64,000 nucleotides of DNA from Andreesenia angusta (GCF_001855385.1 NZ_MKIE01000003.1:124001-188000); one strand, 5' to 3'. Positions 18,796-27,523 are shown, counted from the first letter of the stretch. Numbers and translations: made by a program. Notes: generated from the letters alone by a model not told the origin.

Positions 18796-18806
18796 AGGTG
18801 CATTGA

Positions 18807-19118
18807 ATGTACGCAGTAGTTGAAACAGGTGGAAAGCAGTACAGAGTTGCTGAAGGAGATGTTATCTATGTTGAAAAGCTTGAGGGAGCTCAAGGAGACA
18901 GTATAGATCTTTCAAACGTTCTTCTAGTGTCTAACGACGGAGACGTTAAAGTTGGAAAGCCTTATGTTGAAGGAGCGAAAGTAAGCGCTACTATAGAAGA
19001 CCAAGGTAAAGCTAAGAAGATAATAGTTTTCAAGTTCAAGGCTAAGAAAGACTACAGAAAAAAGCAAGGTCATCGTCAGCCTTACACTAAGCTAAAAATA
19101 TCTAAAATCAACGGATAA
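18807..19118 (+). CDS. rplU: 50S ribosomal protein L21 (bL21)
   Basis: The 103-residue protein has the family N terminus [14 protein letters not shown] and the conserved C-terminal [15 protein letters not shown]. bL21 binds 23S rRNA in the large subunit. The start ATG follows GAGGAGGTG. It is the first gene of the rplU-prp-rpmA operon behind its own promoter and leader. Confidence 0.97.
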   Translation: MYAVVETGGKQYRVAEGDVIYVEKLEGAQGDSIDLSNVLLVSNDGDVKVGKPYVEGAKVSATIEDQGKAKKIIVFKFKAKKDYRKKQGHRQPYTKLKISKING

Positions 19119-19121
19119 TTC

Positions 19122-19466
19122 ATGACTGAAGTAGTTTTATTCAGAGATACAGAGCATAACATAGTCGGTTACGTAGCAGAGGGACACTCGGGGTACGGAG
19201 AGCATGGCGAAGACATAGTCTGCGCCGCGATTTCGGTGCTTACGCAGACGGCTCTTCTGTCACTGAACAGAGTATGTGAGATAAGAGAGAAGGATATAGA
19301 GTTTGAATTAGAAGATGGATATATAAGAGCTATGCTGAGTGGAGATATCGAGGCGGAAGCCAGAGAGAAGGCCAACATAGTCCTGGGATCTATGACCGTA
19401 GGTCTAGAGAGCGTAGCAGAACAGTATCCGGACTTCATAACTCTCAAGTACAGGGAGGTGGACTAG
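19122..19466 (+). CDS. prp: Ribosomal-processing cysteine protease Prp
   Basis: Prp cleaves the N-terminal extension of ribosomal protein L27 in Firmicutes and relatives. The 114-residue product contains the family motif [18 protein letters not shown], with the catalytic His (about residue 22) and Cys (about residue 34). The gene sits three bases after rplU and just before rpmA, the gene for its substrate, the conserved arrangement. No clear ribosome binding site precedes the ATG, so translation may depend on coupling to rplU. Confidence 0.92.
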   Translation: MTEVVLFRDTEHNIVGYVAEGHSGYGEHGEDIVCAAISVLTQTALLSLNRVCEIREKDIEFELEDGYIRAMLSGDIEAEAREKANIVLGSMTVGLESVAEQYPDFITLKYREVD

Positions 19467-19467
19467 A

Positions 19468-19758
19468 ATGTTAAAGTTAAACTTACAATTATTTGCTACT
19501 AAAAAGGGAGTAGGTAGTTCTAAGAACGGTCGTGACAGTGAGTCGAAGAGACTTGGAGTTAAGAGAGCGGACGGACAGGCTATACTAGCAGGAGGAATCC
19601 TAGTTAGACAAAGAGGAACTAAGATACACCCAGGTGAGAACGTAGGTAGAGGTGGAGACGACACTCTTTTCGCTAAGATAGACGGTATAGTTAAATTCGA
19701 GAGAAAAGGTAGAGACAAGAAACAAGTAAGTGTCTACGCTAAAGAAGCATTATCGTAA
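19468..19758 (+). CDS. rpmA: 50S ribosomal protein L27 (bL27) with cleavable N-terminal extension
   Basis: bL27 reaches toward the peptidyl-transferase centre with its N terminus. The 96-residue precursor begins [14 protein letters not shown]. The first nine residues are the extension that Prp removes in organisms having it, exposing ATKKG. The cleavage site reads LQLFA rather than the LQFFA of staphylococci. The rest ([31 protein letters not shown]) is standard. The start ATG lies one base after the prp stop. Confidence 0.96.
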   Translation: MLKLNLQLFATKKGVGSSKNGRDSESKRLGVKRADGQAILAGGILVRQRGTKIHPGENVGRGGDDTLFAKIDGIVKFERKGRDKKQVSVYAKEALS

Positions 19759-19766
19759 ACAAGAGG

Positions 19767-19800
19767 AGCCTATTTATTTTGATATAAGTAGGCTTTTTTT
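19767..19800 (+). terminator. Rho-independent terminator after rpmA
   Basis: AGCCTATTTAT (19767-19777) pairs with ATAAGTAGGCT (19784-19794) with one G-T pair around a six-base loop, followed by seven T. Confidence 0.9.
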
Positions 19801-19840
19801 AATATAAAGATAGATTCGAAAACAAGATAGGATGATAAAG

Positions 19841-21121
19841 ATGTTTATAGATATAGCCAAAATCCATCTAAAGGCAGGAAACGGCGGGCATGGAGCCGTG
19901 GCCTTTAGAAGAGAAAAATACGAGCCATCTGGAGGACCAGCGGGCGGAGACGGCGGAAACGGCGGGAGCGTAATACTTGAAGTCGACGAGGGACTGAAGA
20001 CTCTTATGGACTTCAAGTACAAGAAGACGTACAAAGCCGAGTCTGGAGAAGACGGAAGAAACAAGAAGCAGTACGGAAAAGCAGGAGAAGATCTTGTGCT
20101 GAAGGTTCCGCCAGGAACTATAGTAAAAGACGAGGAGTCAGGCATAGTGGTAGCTGATCTTCTAGAGCATGGCCAGAGAGCTGTAATAGCCAGAGGAGGA
20201 AGAGGCGGAAAGGGAAATGCCAAGTTCGCCAACTCCGTAAGACAGGCCCCTAGATTTGCAGAAGGTGGAACAAAGGGCGAGGAACGCGCTGTAGTGCTTG
20301 AGCTGAAGCTACTGGCAGACGTGGGGCTCATAGGGTTCCCAAATGTAGGAAAGTCGACACTGCTCTCTATAATAACAGATGCTAAGCCTAAGATTGCAAA
20401 TTACCACTTTACCACGCTTACGCCTAACCTAGGTGTAGTACAGGTAGATGACGGGGACAGCTTCGTCATAGCCGACATACCAGGGCTTATAGAGGGAGCG
20501 CATGCAGGAGTGGGGCTTGGGCACGAGTTCTTAAGGCATATAGAGAGAACCAGGATTCTAGTCCATATGGTGGACGTCTCGTCTCAAGACGGAAGAGACC
20601 CTGTGGAGGACTTCCACAAGATAAACGAAGAGCTTGAAAAGTACAGCGCAAAGCTTGCAGACAAGCCTCAGCTTGTGGTGGCCAACAAGATGGACATACC
20701 TGGAGCTGAAGATGGATATGAAAAGCTGAAAGCGGAAGTAGAGAAGTATGGGTACGAAATACTGCCGATATCAGCTGCAACGGCAAAAGGCATAAGGGAA
20801 CTTGAGTACAAGATTCTCGAGAAGGTAAATGAAGCTGGAGAGCCGGAGCCGCTTTACGAAGAAGTGGACATAGAGAAAGTCTACAGCTTAAGTGAAAAAG
20901 ACAGTGAGGTTAGAGTCACTAAAGAGGGAGATATATACTATGTAGACGGATATCCTATACAGAAGCTTATGGACTCTACGAATCTAGACGACTTGGATTC
21001 TCTTAGAAACTTCCAGGAGGTAATCAGGAAGAAAGGCATCATAGAGGAGCTAAAAGAGCTTGGAATACAGGAAGAAGACATAGTCAATATCTGCGGATAT
21101 GAATTTGAGTTTTTTGATTAG
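19841..21121 (+). CDS. obg: GTPase Obg (CgtA)
   Basis: Obg is an essential GTPase acting in 50S subunit assembly and stress signalling. The N-terminal glycine-rich Obg domain (KAGNGGHGAVAFRREKY, then repeated GGDGGNGG-type turns) spans about residues 1-158. The G domain has GFPNVGKST (P-loop), DIPGLIEGAH and NKMD. The C-terminal OCT domain (about 350-426) ends the protein. The frame opens at an ATG at 19832, but ATAGGA overlaps it, so the ATG at 19841 (MFIDIAKIHLK, 426 residues) is preferred and is the usual family start. Confidence 0.95.
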   Translation: MFIDIAKIHLKAGNGGHGAVAFRREKYEPSGGPAGGDGGNGGSVILEVDEGLKTLMDFKYKKTYKAESGEDGRNKKQYGKAGEDLVLKVPPGTIVKDEESGIVVADLLEHGQRAVIARGGRGGKGNAKFANSVRQAPRFAEGGTKGEERAVVLELKLLADVGLIGFPNVGKSTLLSIITDAKPKIANYHFTTLTPNLGVVQVDDGDSFVIADIPGLIEGAHAGVGLGHEFLRHIERTRILVHMVDVSSQDGRDPVEDFHKINEELEKYSAKLADKPQLVVANKMDIPGAEDGYEKLKAEVEKYGYEILPISAATAKGIRELEYKILEKVNEAGEPEPLYEEVDIEKVYSLSEKDSEVRVTKEGDIYYVDGYPIQKLMDSTNLDDLDSLRNFQEVIRKKGIIEELKELGIQEEDIVNICGYEFEFFD

Positions 21122-21135
21122 GAGGAGGATCGAGC

Positions 21136-21429
21136 TTGATAAAGGGAAAACAGCGTAGCTATCTGAAGTCGCTTGCAAACACCATGAACCCTATAATGCA
21201 GATAGGGAAAGGCGGAGTGAGCGAGACTGTGCTAGATCAAATAGATGATCTGCTTGAAGCTAGAGAACTTATAAAGATAAGCATACTCAACAACGCAGGA
21301 CTAGATGCGAAAGAAGTTGCAGTGGAAGTCTGCGAGCAGTTAGGGGCGGAGTATGTTCAGAGCATGGGCAGCAAGATAGTGATATACAGAAGGTCTGAAG
21401 AAAATCAGAAGATACAACTTCCAAGATAA
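21136..21429 (+). CDS. yhbY: CRM-domain RNA-binding protein YhbY
   Basis: The 97-residue product is a single CRM domain, recognised by RSYLKSLANTMNPIMQIGKGG and the C-terminal VQSMGSKIVIYRRS. YhbY homologues bind pre-50S particles, which fits the position 14 bases after obg. It starts with TTG behind AGGAGGAGG. A terminator follows at once. Confidence 0.92.
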   Translation: MIKGKQRSYLKSLANTMNPIMQIGKGGVSETVLDQIDDLLEARELIKISILNNAGLDAKEVAVEVCEQLGAEYVQSMGSKIVIYRRSEENQKIQLPR

Positions 21430-21453
21430 GGGCTGAAAAGCTCTTATTTTTTT
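21428..21453 (+). terminator. Rho-independent terminator after yhbY
   Basis: AAGGGCT (21428-21434) pairs with AGCTCTT (21439-21445) across a GAAA tetraloop with one G-T pair, followed by ATTTTTTT. Confidence 0.85.
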
Positions 21454-21464
21454 ACGGAATACTA

Positions 21465-21473
21465 TGGTATAAT
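21465..21473 (+). promoter_or_regulatory. Extended -10 promoter of nadD-yqeK-lcp-rsfS-ridA
   Basis: TGGTATAAT is a full extended -10 element 30 bases upstream of the nadD start. No TTGACA-like -35 is visible at the right distance. The same 12-mer TATGGTATAATA occurs before the MazG-like gene (48263-48274). Confidence 0.75.
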
Positions 21474-21502
21474 ATAAGGATAAACATTTTAGGGGGATTT
21501 AT

Positions 21503-22096
21503 ATGAAGCGATATGGGATAATGGGAGGCACGTTCGATCCTATACATATAGGACATCTATTCGTAGCAGAGGAAATAAGATGTCACTTCCATCTAGACAA
21601 GATAATATTTGTACCCAATGGCAATCCGCCACACAAGGAGAGTGTGACAGATAAGCATTTGAGATTTGAGATGGTCGAAATAGCCATAGCAGACAATCCT
21701 AATTTCGAGATTTCGGACATAGAGATGCATGGCGACAGTCACATATACACAATAGACACCATAAAGCGTCTTAAAGAAAAAGACCCTCAGAATGAATACC
21801 ACTTTATATTCGGAAGCGATTCTCTCTACGACCTTCCAAAGTGGAAAAGCTACAGCGAGCTTATGGAACTCTGCAACTTCATAGCTATAGGAAGACCGGG
21901 ATTCAAGACATCGGATATAGACATTCCAGAAGAGTACAGGGGAAAAGTGGAGATACTCAACACTCTGGAGATACCGGTAGACTCTACCAATATAAGGAGT
22001 AGAGTCTTAGAAGGGAAAAATATAAAGTATTTGGTGAGTTCCGGGGTGGAAAAATATATATATGATAAAAAAATTTACATGGGAGCTGGGATATGA
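21503..22096 (+). CDS. nadD: Nicotinate-nucleotide adenylyltransferase NadD
   Basis: NadD adenylates nicotinate mononucleotide to deamido-NAD in NAD synthesis. The N terminus GIMGGTFDPIHIGH carries the nucleotidyltransferase (T/H)xGH motif, and the C-terminal STNIRSR is the ISSTxIR-type signature in the variant found in NadD. Length 197 is normal. The start ATG follows AGGGGG. It overlaps yqeK by four bases (ATGA). Confidence 0.95.
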   Translation: MKRYGIMGGTFDPIHIGHLFVAEEIRCHFHLDKIIFVPNGNPPHKESVTDKHLRFEMVEIAIADNPNFEISDIEMHGDSHIYTIDTIKRLKEKDPQNEYHFIFGSDSLYDLPKWKSYSELMELCNFIAIGRPGFKTSDIDIPEEYRGKVEILNTLEIPVDSTNIRSRVLEGKNIKYLVSSGVEKYIYDKKIYMGAGI

Positions 22097-22674
22097 TAGA
22101 TCGTATTAAGCGAGATGCAGAGTGCTACTTGAGCGAATCAAGGTATAATCATACTTTAGGCGTCATGAATGAGGCTATAAGGCTGGCTGAAAGATATGGA
22201 GAAGACAGAGAAAAGGCAGCAGTTGCAGCGCTTCTTCATGATCTGGGCAAGTCCAAGAGGATATATGAATTATTGAAACTAGACTGTAGTTCTGATATAA
22301 TCTTAGAAGAAAATTTAAAAAAGAATGGTGCACTGTATCATGCGGTTGCAAGTAGGATGGTAGCGGAGAGAAGGTACTCAATAAGTGATAGTGATATACT
22401 GAATGCTGTCAGATATCATACTACAGGGAGACCGAACATGACGAATCTAGAAAAAATAGTTTATCTTGCAGATTATATAGAGCCAGGAAGGGATTTCCCA
22501 GGAGTTGAAGAAATGAGGAAGATCTCTTATGAAGACCTCGACAGGGCGATGCTCTGCGCGCTTGAGAATACGATTGTCCATGTTGTCTCAAATGGGCAGA
22601 TACTGCACGAGGACACAGTGAGATCTAGGAACTATATACTGGCTAGATTGACAAAATTGGGAGTGAAAAAATGA
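22093..22674 (+). CDS. yqeK: HD-domain symmetrical Ap4A hydrolase YqeK
   Basis: The 193-residue HD phosphohydrolase has H (about residue 18) and the ALLHDLGK motif (about residue 50) for metal binding. YqeK-type enzymes split diadenosine tetraphosphate into two ADP; this activity is known for Bacillus and Staphylococcus homologues. The gene overlaps nadD by four bases at its start and the LCP gene by four bases at its end, so the three are translationally coupled. Confidence 0.9.
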   Translation: MIDRIKRDAECYLSESRYNHTLGVMNEAIRLAERYGEDREKAAVAALLHDLGKSKRIYELLKLDCSSDIILEENLKKNGALYHAVASRMVAERRYSISDSDILNAVRYHTTGRPNMTNLEKIVYLADYIEPGRDFPGVEEMRKISYEDLDRAMLCALENTIVHVVSNGQILHEDTVRSRNYILARLTKLGVKK

Positions 22675-23627
22675 AGAGATTTTTAAGAGTGTTTTTTTCT
22701 TGGCTTGTAATTTTTTCTGTAGTAATAGGCGGGGGAGTCTACTTGATATCTGAAAAGCTGATGCCTAAAGTTGGGTCTGTTGAGCTAAATGATATAGAAG
22801 AGCCTAAAGACGAACTGACATTTCTGGTGATGGGTGTAGACGCGCCAGACAAGGAGTCGGCTGAAAAGCAGAGGACCGACACCATAATGCTTTGTAGGTA
22901 TGTTCCAGACACCGGAAAGATAGCTGTGCTGTCTATCCCAAGAGATACAAGGACTCTTATCCCTGGACATGGCAGAGACAAGCTAAACCATGCTCATGCC
23001 TATGGAGGCCCGGAGCTTACTGTCAGAGCTGTGAACAATTTGCTGGATATGAACATAAAGCACTATGTCCGTGTTGACTACAATCTTGTGAACGAAGTTG
23101 TAGACAGTTTAGGCGGAGTTGAAGTAGATGTGCCTATGGACATGTACTACAATGACCCTTATGCAGATCCTCCCCTTGAAATAGACATAGAGGAAGGACT
23201 TCAGACTCTAGATGGAGACAAGGCAATGCAGTTCTTAAGGTTTAGAAAGGGATACTCGAATCAAGACCTTGGAAGAATAGAAGCCCAGCAAGACTTTATA
23301 AAGAGCGCAATAGACAAGGCTATGTCTCCGAAAAATATAATAAAGCTGCCATCTATGATAAAAGCGGGAACAGACAATATAGACACGAATATTCCTCTGA
23401 CTACAATGCTGTCTTACGTCATGGACATGAAGAATATAAATACAGAGAACATTCAAATGGCTACATTGCCTGGGGAGCCGGACATGATAGACGAAGTTTC
23501 ATACTTTCTGATAGACGAGGATGCGTCCTCGACACTTATGGACAGGCTGTTTTACAATAGAGAGGTAGTCAGCATAGAAGATTTACAAGATGGAGAAAAT
23601 GAAGAAAACCAGGAGGAGATATACTAG
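22671..23627 (+). CDS. LytR-CpsA-Psr (LCP) family cell-wall ligase
   Basis: LCP proteins transfer glycopolymers from lipid carriers to peptidoglycan. The 318-residue product has a short cytoplasmic tail, one membrane helix (about residues 7-26) and an extracytoplasmic LCP domain. Visible family motifs are LVMGVDA, RTDTIML, SIPRDTRTLIPG and KLNHAHAYGG, which hold the Arg and Asp residues that bind the pyrophosphate lipid. A C-terminal acidic tail (about residues 300-318) is present. It overlaps yqeK and is followed by rsfS with a one-base overlap. Confidence 0.93.
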   Translation: MKRFLRVFFSWLVIFSVVIGGGVYLISEKLMPKVGSVELNDIEEPKDELTFLVMGVDAPDKESAEKQRTDTIMLCRYVPDTGKIAVLSIPRDTRTLIPGHGRDKLNHAHAYGGPELTVRAVNNLLDMNIKHYVRVDYNLVNEVVDSLGGVEVDVPMDMYYNDPYADPPLEIDIEEGLQTLDGDKAMQFLRFRKGYSNQDLGRIEAQQDFIKSAIDKAMSPKNIIKLPSMIKAGTDNIDTNIPLTTMLSYVMDMKNINTENIQMATLPGEPDMIDEVSYFLIDEDASSTLMDRLFYNREVVSIEDLQDGENEENQEEIY

Positions 23628-23977
23628 TGGAATTGACAAAAGAGGTTAAATTAATAGTAAATGCGGCACAGGACAAGAAGGCTTTTGACATAAACGTACT
23701 CAACATAGCAGGACTAAGCTCGATTGCAGACTACTTTGTAGTTGCGAGCGGAAACAATGAAAGACAGGCTGTTGCAATAGCCGATGAGATAGAGGACAGG
23801 ATGTCGGAAATAGGGCTTGAACCTTTAAACAAAGAGGGGCATCAGACAGGAAGATGGGTGCTGCTAGACTATGGAGATATAATAGTCCATGTGTTCCACA
23901 GAGAAGAGAGAGAATTCTACAATCTAGAGAAGCTTTGGGTAGACGCTGAGTCTATTGAAATAGAAGATATAATATAG
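23627..23977 (+). CDS. rsfS: Ribosomal silencing factor RsfS
   Basis: RsfS binds bL14 on the 50S subunit and blocks subunit joining when nutrients run low. The 116-residue protein contains the family core [13 protein letters not shown] and [22 protein letters not shown]. It starts with GTG overlapping the LCP stop by one base, behind GGAGGAG in the end of the LCP gene. Its place after nadD-yqeK is the common Firmicute order. Confidence 0.95.
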   Translation: MELTKEVKLIVNAAQDKKAFDINVLNIAGLSSIADYFVVASGNNERQAVAIADEIEDRMSEIGLEPLNKEGHQTGRWVLLDYGDIIVHVFHREEREFYNLEKLWVDAESIEIEDII

Positions 23978-23990
23978 AGGGGGAATTGCA

Positions 23991-24368
23991 ATGTTACAAG
24001 CAGTAGCTACAAAGAAGGCACCTGGAGCAATAGGGCCTTATTCTCAGGCGATAAAGATATCGAATATGATCTACACGTCTGGACAGCTGGGTATGGACCC
24101 AGAGACAGGAGAGATACTGAGTGGAGACATAAAAGTAGAGACAAAGAGAGCTCTAGACAACCTAGTTGCAATACTAGAGGAAGCTGGAACTTCGCTGGAC
24201 AAGGTTGTGAAGACGACTGTGTTTGTAAAAGACATGAACGACTTTGCCATGGTGAACGAGGTCTATGGTGAGTACTTCAGCGACCACAAGCCGGCCAGAT
24301 CTTGCGTGGAAGTTGCGAGACTGCCTAAAGACGGAAATGTAGAGATAGAAGCGATAGCCTTACTTTAA
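23991..24368 (+). CDS. ridA: RidA family reactive intermediate deaminase
   Basis: RidA hydrolyses reactive enamine/imine intermediates made by PLP enzymes. The 125-residue product shows the family sequence [12 protein letters not shown], then [10 protein letters not shown] and the C-terminal [23 protein letters not shown]. The Arg of PARS binds the substrate carboxylate. Gap to rsfS is 13 bases, with GAGGGGG before the ATG. A bidirectional terminator follows. Confidence 0.95.
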   Translation: MLQAVATKKAPGAIGPYSQAIKISNMIYTSGQLGMDPETGEILSGDIKVETKRALDNLVAILEEAGTSLDKVVKTTVFVKDMNDFAMVNEVYGEYFSDHKPARSCVEVARLPKDGNVEIEAIALL

Positions 24369-24370
24369 AA

Positions 24371-24407
24371 AATAAAGGGATGCCCTGTGGGCACCCCTTA
24401 TTTTTTT
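24371..24407. terminator. Bidirectional terminator between ridA and the convergent dacA-type gene
   Basis: A stem with GGGATGCCC on one arm and GGGCACCCC on the other, loop TGT, is flanked by an A-run upstream and a T-run downstream. It can therefore end transcription from both convergent genes. Confidence 0.85.
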
Positions 24408-25654
24408 GCACTGGCTTTAGATTTACGTCTCTTTTTTCTCTTTCTGTATACATATATTATTCTAATCAAGATCAGCGTGACCAAAGCTCCAGTACCCAAG
24501 AGTACAAAGAACATACTGCGCTCAGACGCTGGTTTATCAGCTTCTAGGCTTTCGTTTGAGACTATTTTGCTAGAAGCTAGAAGCTTTCCGTCGTAGCTGT
24601 AGACGACTTCGCCGATAGTGTCCCCTGGTCTGATTGGTGTAGACAGCTTAGGGGAGAGGGAGATATTCTTTTCAATGCGGGCAGTCGCGTTGGCTGGCAG
24701 TTTACAGTAGACATCCTCTACAACAGATCCTTTCAAAAGCCTGTTGTTCCAGCTCAGATTTTCGGCAATCTCTCCCTTGCTTGCTATCTTCTGCTCTTGG
24801 AAGTTTTCAAAGCCGTAGTCTAAAAGCTTGTGGGTATCCACATATAGATTCTGCTTGTCTGTCTTAAGTACAACGCTTATGTATTCGGTTCCGTTTCTGC
24901 TGGCAGACGCCACAAGGCAGTGCTGTGCATCATCGGTATATCCTGTTTTTATGCCGGTTACACCCTCGTACATTATGGGAACTTGCTTTCCGTTTACATC
25001 TATCATCCTTCCGCTGTAGAGCAGCTTGTTGCTGTTGTTTAGGTATCTCTGCTCTTCCTTTGCGTTGGTCGGAGGAATTACGCTGTTGGTTCTAGATACG
25101 AATTGTCTAAACTGGCTATTCTCCATTCCATACTTTGCAATCAATGCAAGGTCGTGAGCTGTGGTGACATGGTTCGCGTCGGGGAGTCCATTCGGATTTA
25201 CGAAGACCGTATTGCTGGCCCCTATCTCTTTTGCCTTTGAAGTCATAAGTGCTCCAAACTCCTCTACAGATCCAGATATGTGCTTGGCTATGACCAAGGC
25301 AGCATCGTTTGCAGATTCAAGCATGAGTGCATTTAAAAGCTGCTCCATAGTCAGAACTTCACCTGGCTCTAGAGCTATATGAGAGCCTTCGACTTCGAAA
25401 GGAGTCTTGGAGTCCACTGTAACCTTCTCGTTCAAGTCGGAGTGCTCAAGCGCAAGTATCAGAGTCATGATTTTAGTAGTGCTTGCAGGGTACATGGACT
25501 TGTCCTCGTCTTTAGAGTATAGAACCTGACCGGTGCTTCCATCTATCAAGATAGCAGACTCTGCTTTCAGCTCCAAGTCTTCGCCAGAGGCATATGAACC
25601 AGCAGCTGCAAGAAAAATAGATATTATCAAGATTATTTTAGATATTTTTTTCAA
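24398..25654 (-). CDS. dacA: Serine-type D-Ala-D-Ala carboxypeptidase (DacA/DacF, PBP5-like)
   Basis: This low-molecular-mass PBP trims the terminal D-Ala of peptidoglycan stem peptides. The 418-residue protein has a signal peptide (about residues 1-23), motifs STTK (Ser58, Lys61), SAN (114-116) and KTG (236-238), and a C-terminal PBP5_C beta domain. A C-terminal membrane segment with a strongly basic tail follows (about residues 385-418), so the enzyme is anchored at its C terminus by a true transmembrane helix. It starts with TTG behind AGGAGGTGAT. It is monocistronic and convergent with ridA. Confidence 0.95.
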   Translation of the reverse strand: MKKISKIILIISIFLAAAGSYASGEDLELKAESAILIDGSTGQVLYSKDEDKSMYPASTTKIMTLILALEHSDLNEKVTVDSKTPFEVEGSHIALEPGEVLTMEQLLNALMLESANDAALVIAKHISGSVEEFGALMTSKAKEIGASNTVFVNPNGLPDANHVTTAHDLALIAKYGMENSQFRQFVSRTNSVIPPTNAKEEQRYLNNSNKLLYSGRMIDVNGKQVPIMYEGVTGIKTGYTDDAQHCLVASASRNGTEYISVVLKTDKQNLYVDTHKLLDYGFENFQEQKIASKGEIAENLSWNNRLLKGSVVEDVYCKLPANATARIEKNISLSPKLSTPIRPGDTIGEVVYSYDGKLLASSKIVSNESLEADKPASERSMFFVLLGTGALVTLILIRIIYVYRKRKKRRKSKASAKK

Positions 25655-25805
25655 ATAATCACCTCCTACAATACTATAGTATATAAAAAAATGGACAGGA
25701 ATAGAATAGTCTTGCTGAAAATATATTTAGAGGATTTTCTGTAAATGCAGAGTATATTGAAGTCAGGGTCAATATTTTAGTTTATTACTTTGAGGAGGGG
25801 ACGGG

Positions 25806-26450
25806 ATGCCTAGCTTTACAAAAAAGCAACAAATCGCTATACTTATAGTTGGAGCTTTATTGATTTTTATTCTTAGTTTCAAAGCTCTAGACATGGAAGA
25901 AAAGGCTGAAGATACTCATTTCAGGGAAATAGAGTTTTCCGAGAAACACAGCTCGGACGAGCTTTCAAGTCAAGGTGAAACTGAAGAAGCCAGAAAAGAT
26001 GAGACGACAGAGTTTGTGGTATATGTAAAAGGAGCAGTAAAGTACCCTGGAATACTTGTAGTGGAGGAAGGGACAAGGCTGGCGGATGTTGTAGAACTCG
26101 CAGGGGGTCCAGAGGAAGGGGCCGACTTCAATATGGTGAATCTGGCCAAGAAGGTCCAAGACGAGGAAATGATACACATACCCTACGCTGGGGAAGAGCT
26201 GACGACGCAGCCATTAGGAGAAACCGAAGCTACAGCCGGGACAACGAGCGGTGGAAATGAAAAGGTAAATATAAATAAGGCATCAGAGGAAGAGCTTAAA
26301 TCCCTCCCGGGGATAGGGGAGGTTACAGCTCGGAAGATAGTAGACCACAGAGCGTCCAGCCCATTTAAGGCGGTTGAAGATATAATGGACGTATCGGGAA
26401 TAGGCGAGAAGAAATTTGAAGCCATAAAAGACAATATAACTGTAAACTAG
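25806..26450 (+). CDS. comEA: ComEA-type competence protein (SLBB + helix-hairpin-helix)
   Basis: ComEA binds incoming double-stranded DNA at the membrane during transformation. The 214-residue product has an N-terminal membrane anchor (about residues 9-25), an acidic linker, a SLBB domain (FVVYVKGAVKYPGILVVEEG and following) and a C-terminal (HhH)2 domain with VNINKASEEELKSLPGIG. The start ATG follows GAGGAGGGG. It lies only 12 bases upstream of selD, so the two may share a transcript. comEC is at 52851. Confidence 0.93.
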   Translation: MPSFTKKQQIAILIVGALLIFILSFKALDMEEKAEDTHFREIEFSEKHSSDELSSQGETEEARKDETTEFVVYVKGAVKYPGILVVEEGTRLADVVELAGGPEEGADFNMVNLAKKVQDEEMIHIPYAGEELTTQPLGETEATAGTTSGGNEKVNINKASEEELKSLPGIGEVTARKIVDHRASSPFKAVEDIMDVSGIGEKKFEAIKDNITVN

Positions 26451-26462
26451 GAGGAGTTATAG

Positions 26463-27503
26463 ATGGGAAAACAAAAGAGACTTACAGAACTGACTAAGAG
26501 CGCAGGTTGAGCGGCCAAAATAGGTCCTGATACCTTGGCGCAAGTTTTGTGCCAGTTACCAAAAGCAGATAGAGATGAAAATTTACTTGTGGGGATAGAG
26601 ACTTCGGACGATGCGGCCGTCTATAAGCTAGATGAAGACAGAGCTATGATACAGACAGTGGACTTCTTCACGCCTGTGGTAGACGACCCTTATACCTACG
26701 GCCAGATAGCCGCTACAAACTCTCTAAGCGACGTGTACGCCATGGGAGGGGAGCCGGCGCTTGCAATGAATATAATATGCTTCCCAAGCTGCCTTTCGCC
26801 TGATGTGATGGCCGAGATACTGAAAGGCGGGCACGACAAGATAAGAGAAGCTGGAGCTATTCTGATAGGAGGCCATACAGTAGAGGACGATGAGCCTAAG
26901 TACGGGCTTTGCGCCACAGGCTTTGTGCACCCTAAAGACGTGCTTCCGAACAGCACTGCAAAAGTAGGCGACGTGCTTGTGATCACAAAGCCAGTAGGAG
27001 TGGGGATAGTGAATACTGCCATAAAAGCCCAGTTTGCGGAAGAGGACGTATACAACGAGGCGGTAAAGAATATGGTGACGCTGAACAAGTTTGCCAAAGA
27101 CGCCATGATGAAAGTAGGAGCCAATTCATGTACAGATGTGACTGGATTCGGGCTCTTAGGCCATTCGCTTGAGATGGCAGAGGGAAGCGGAGTCACAATA
27201 AAGCTGAATGCGGGAAGTATACCGATACTTCGTGGAGCAGAAGAGTTTGCCAAGATGGGGCTTGTACCGGAGGGAACTTACGCAAACGAGAGGTTTATAG
27301 GAGACAAGGTGGAGTTTAAAGCTGATATAGAGAGACATACAAAGGACATACTCTTCGACCCTCAGACTTCAGGAGGACTGCTTATATCTCTAGACAGAGA
27401 CAAGGTGGAGTCGCTACTTGCAGAGCTAGAGGGCAGCGAGACGGCCTATGCAGTTGTGGGAGAAGTCGTAGAGAAGTCGGAAAAGGTCATCATAGTTGAA
27501 TAA
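26463..27503 (+). CDS. selD: Selenide, water dikinase SelD, selenocysteine-containing (TGA at 26508)
   Basis: SelD makes selenophosphate, the selenium donor for Sec-tRNA, from selenide and ATP. The true start is the ATG at 26463 behind AGGAGG. The frame runs through an in-frame TGA (26508-26510, codon 16) and then continues uninterrupted to 27503, giving 346 residues. Residue 16 in SAG-U-AAKIGP aligns with catalytic Cys17 of E. coli SelD, and Lys19 aligns with Lys20. The second Cys of the usual CGCK is Ala here. ATP-binding motifs IETSDDAAVYKLD and IGGHTVEDDEPKYG follow. Reading from the TTG at 26535 would drop the active site. A SECIS-like hairpin lies downstream of TGA. selA follows. Confidence 0.95.
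26508..26555 (+). promoter_or_regulatory. Sec codon (TGA) and candidate bacterial SECIS hairpin in selD
   Basis: The stem TTGGCGCA (26535-26542) pairs with TGTGCCAG (26548-26555), using two G-T pairs, around the loop AGTTT. The loop begins 32 bases after TGA and its second base is G. Both features agree with what is known of bacterial SECIS elements bound by SelB. A smaller alternative, GGCC/GGTC closer to TGA, is also possible. Confidence 0.6.
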
Positions 27504-27523
27504 TATCTTGAGGAGCTGATTTG

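Noticed and set aside
26463..26534. Reading the TGA in selD as a nonsense mutation (pseudogene) or frameshift
   Set aside because: The frame is intact on both sides, the TGA falls at the catalytic residue, and the full Sec machinery is encoded beside it, so Sec decoding is far more likely.
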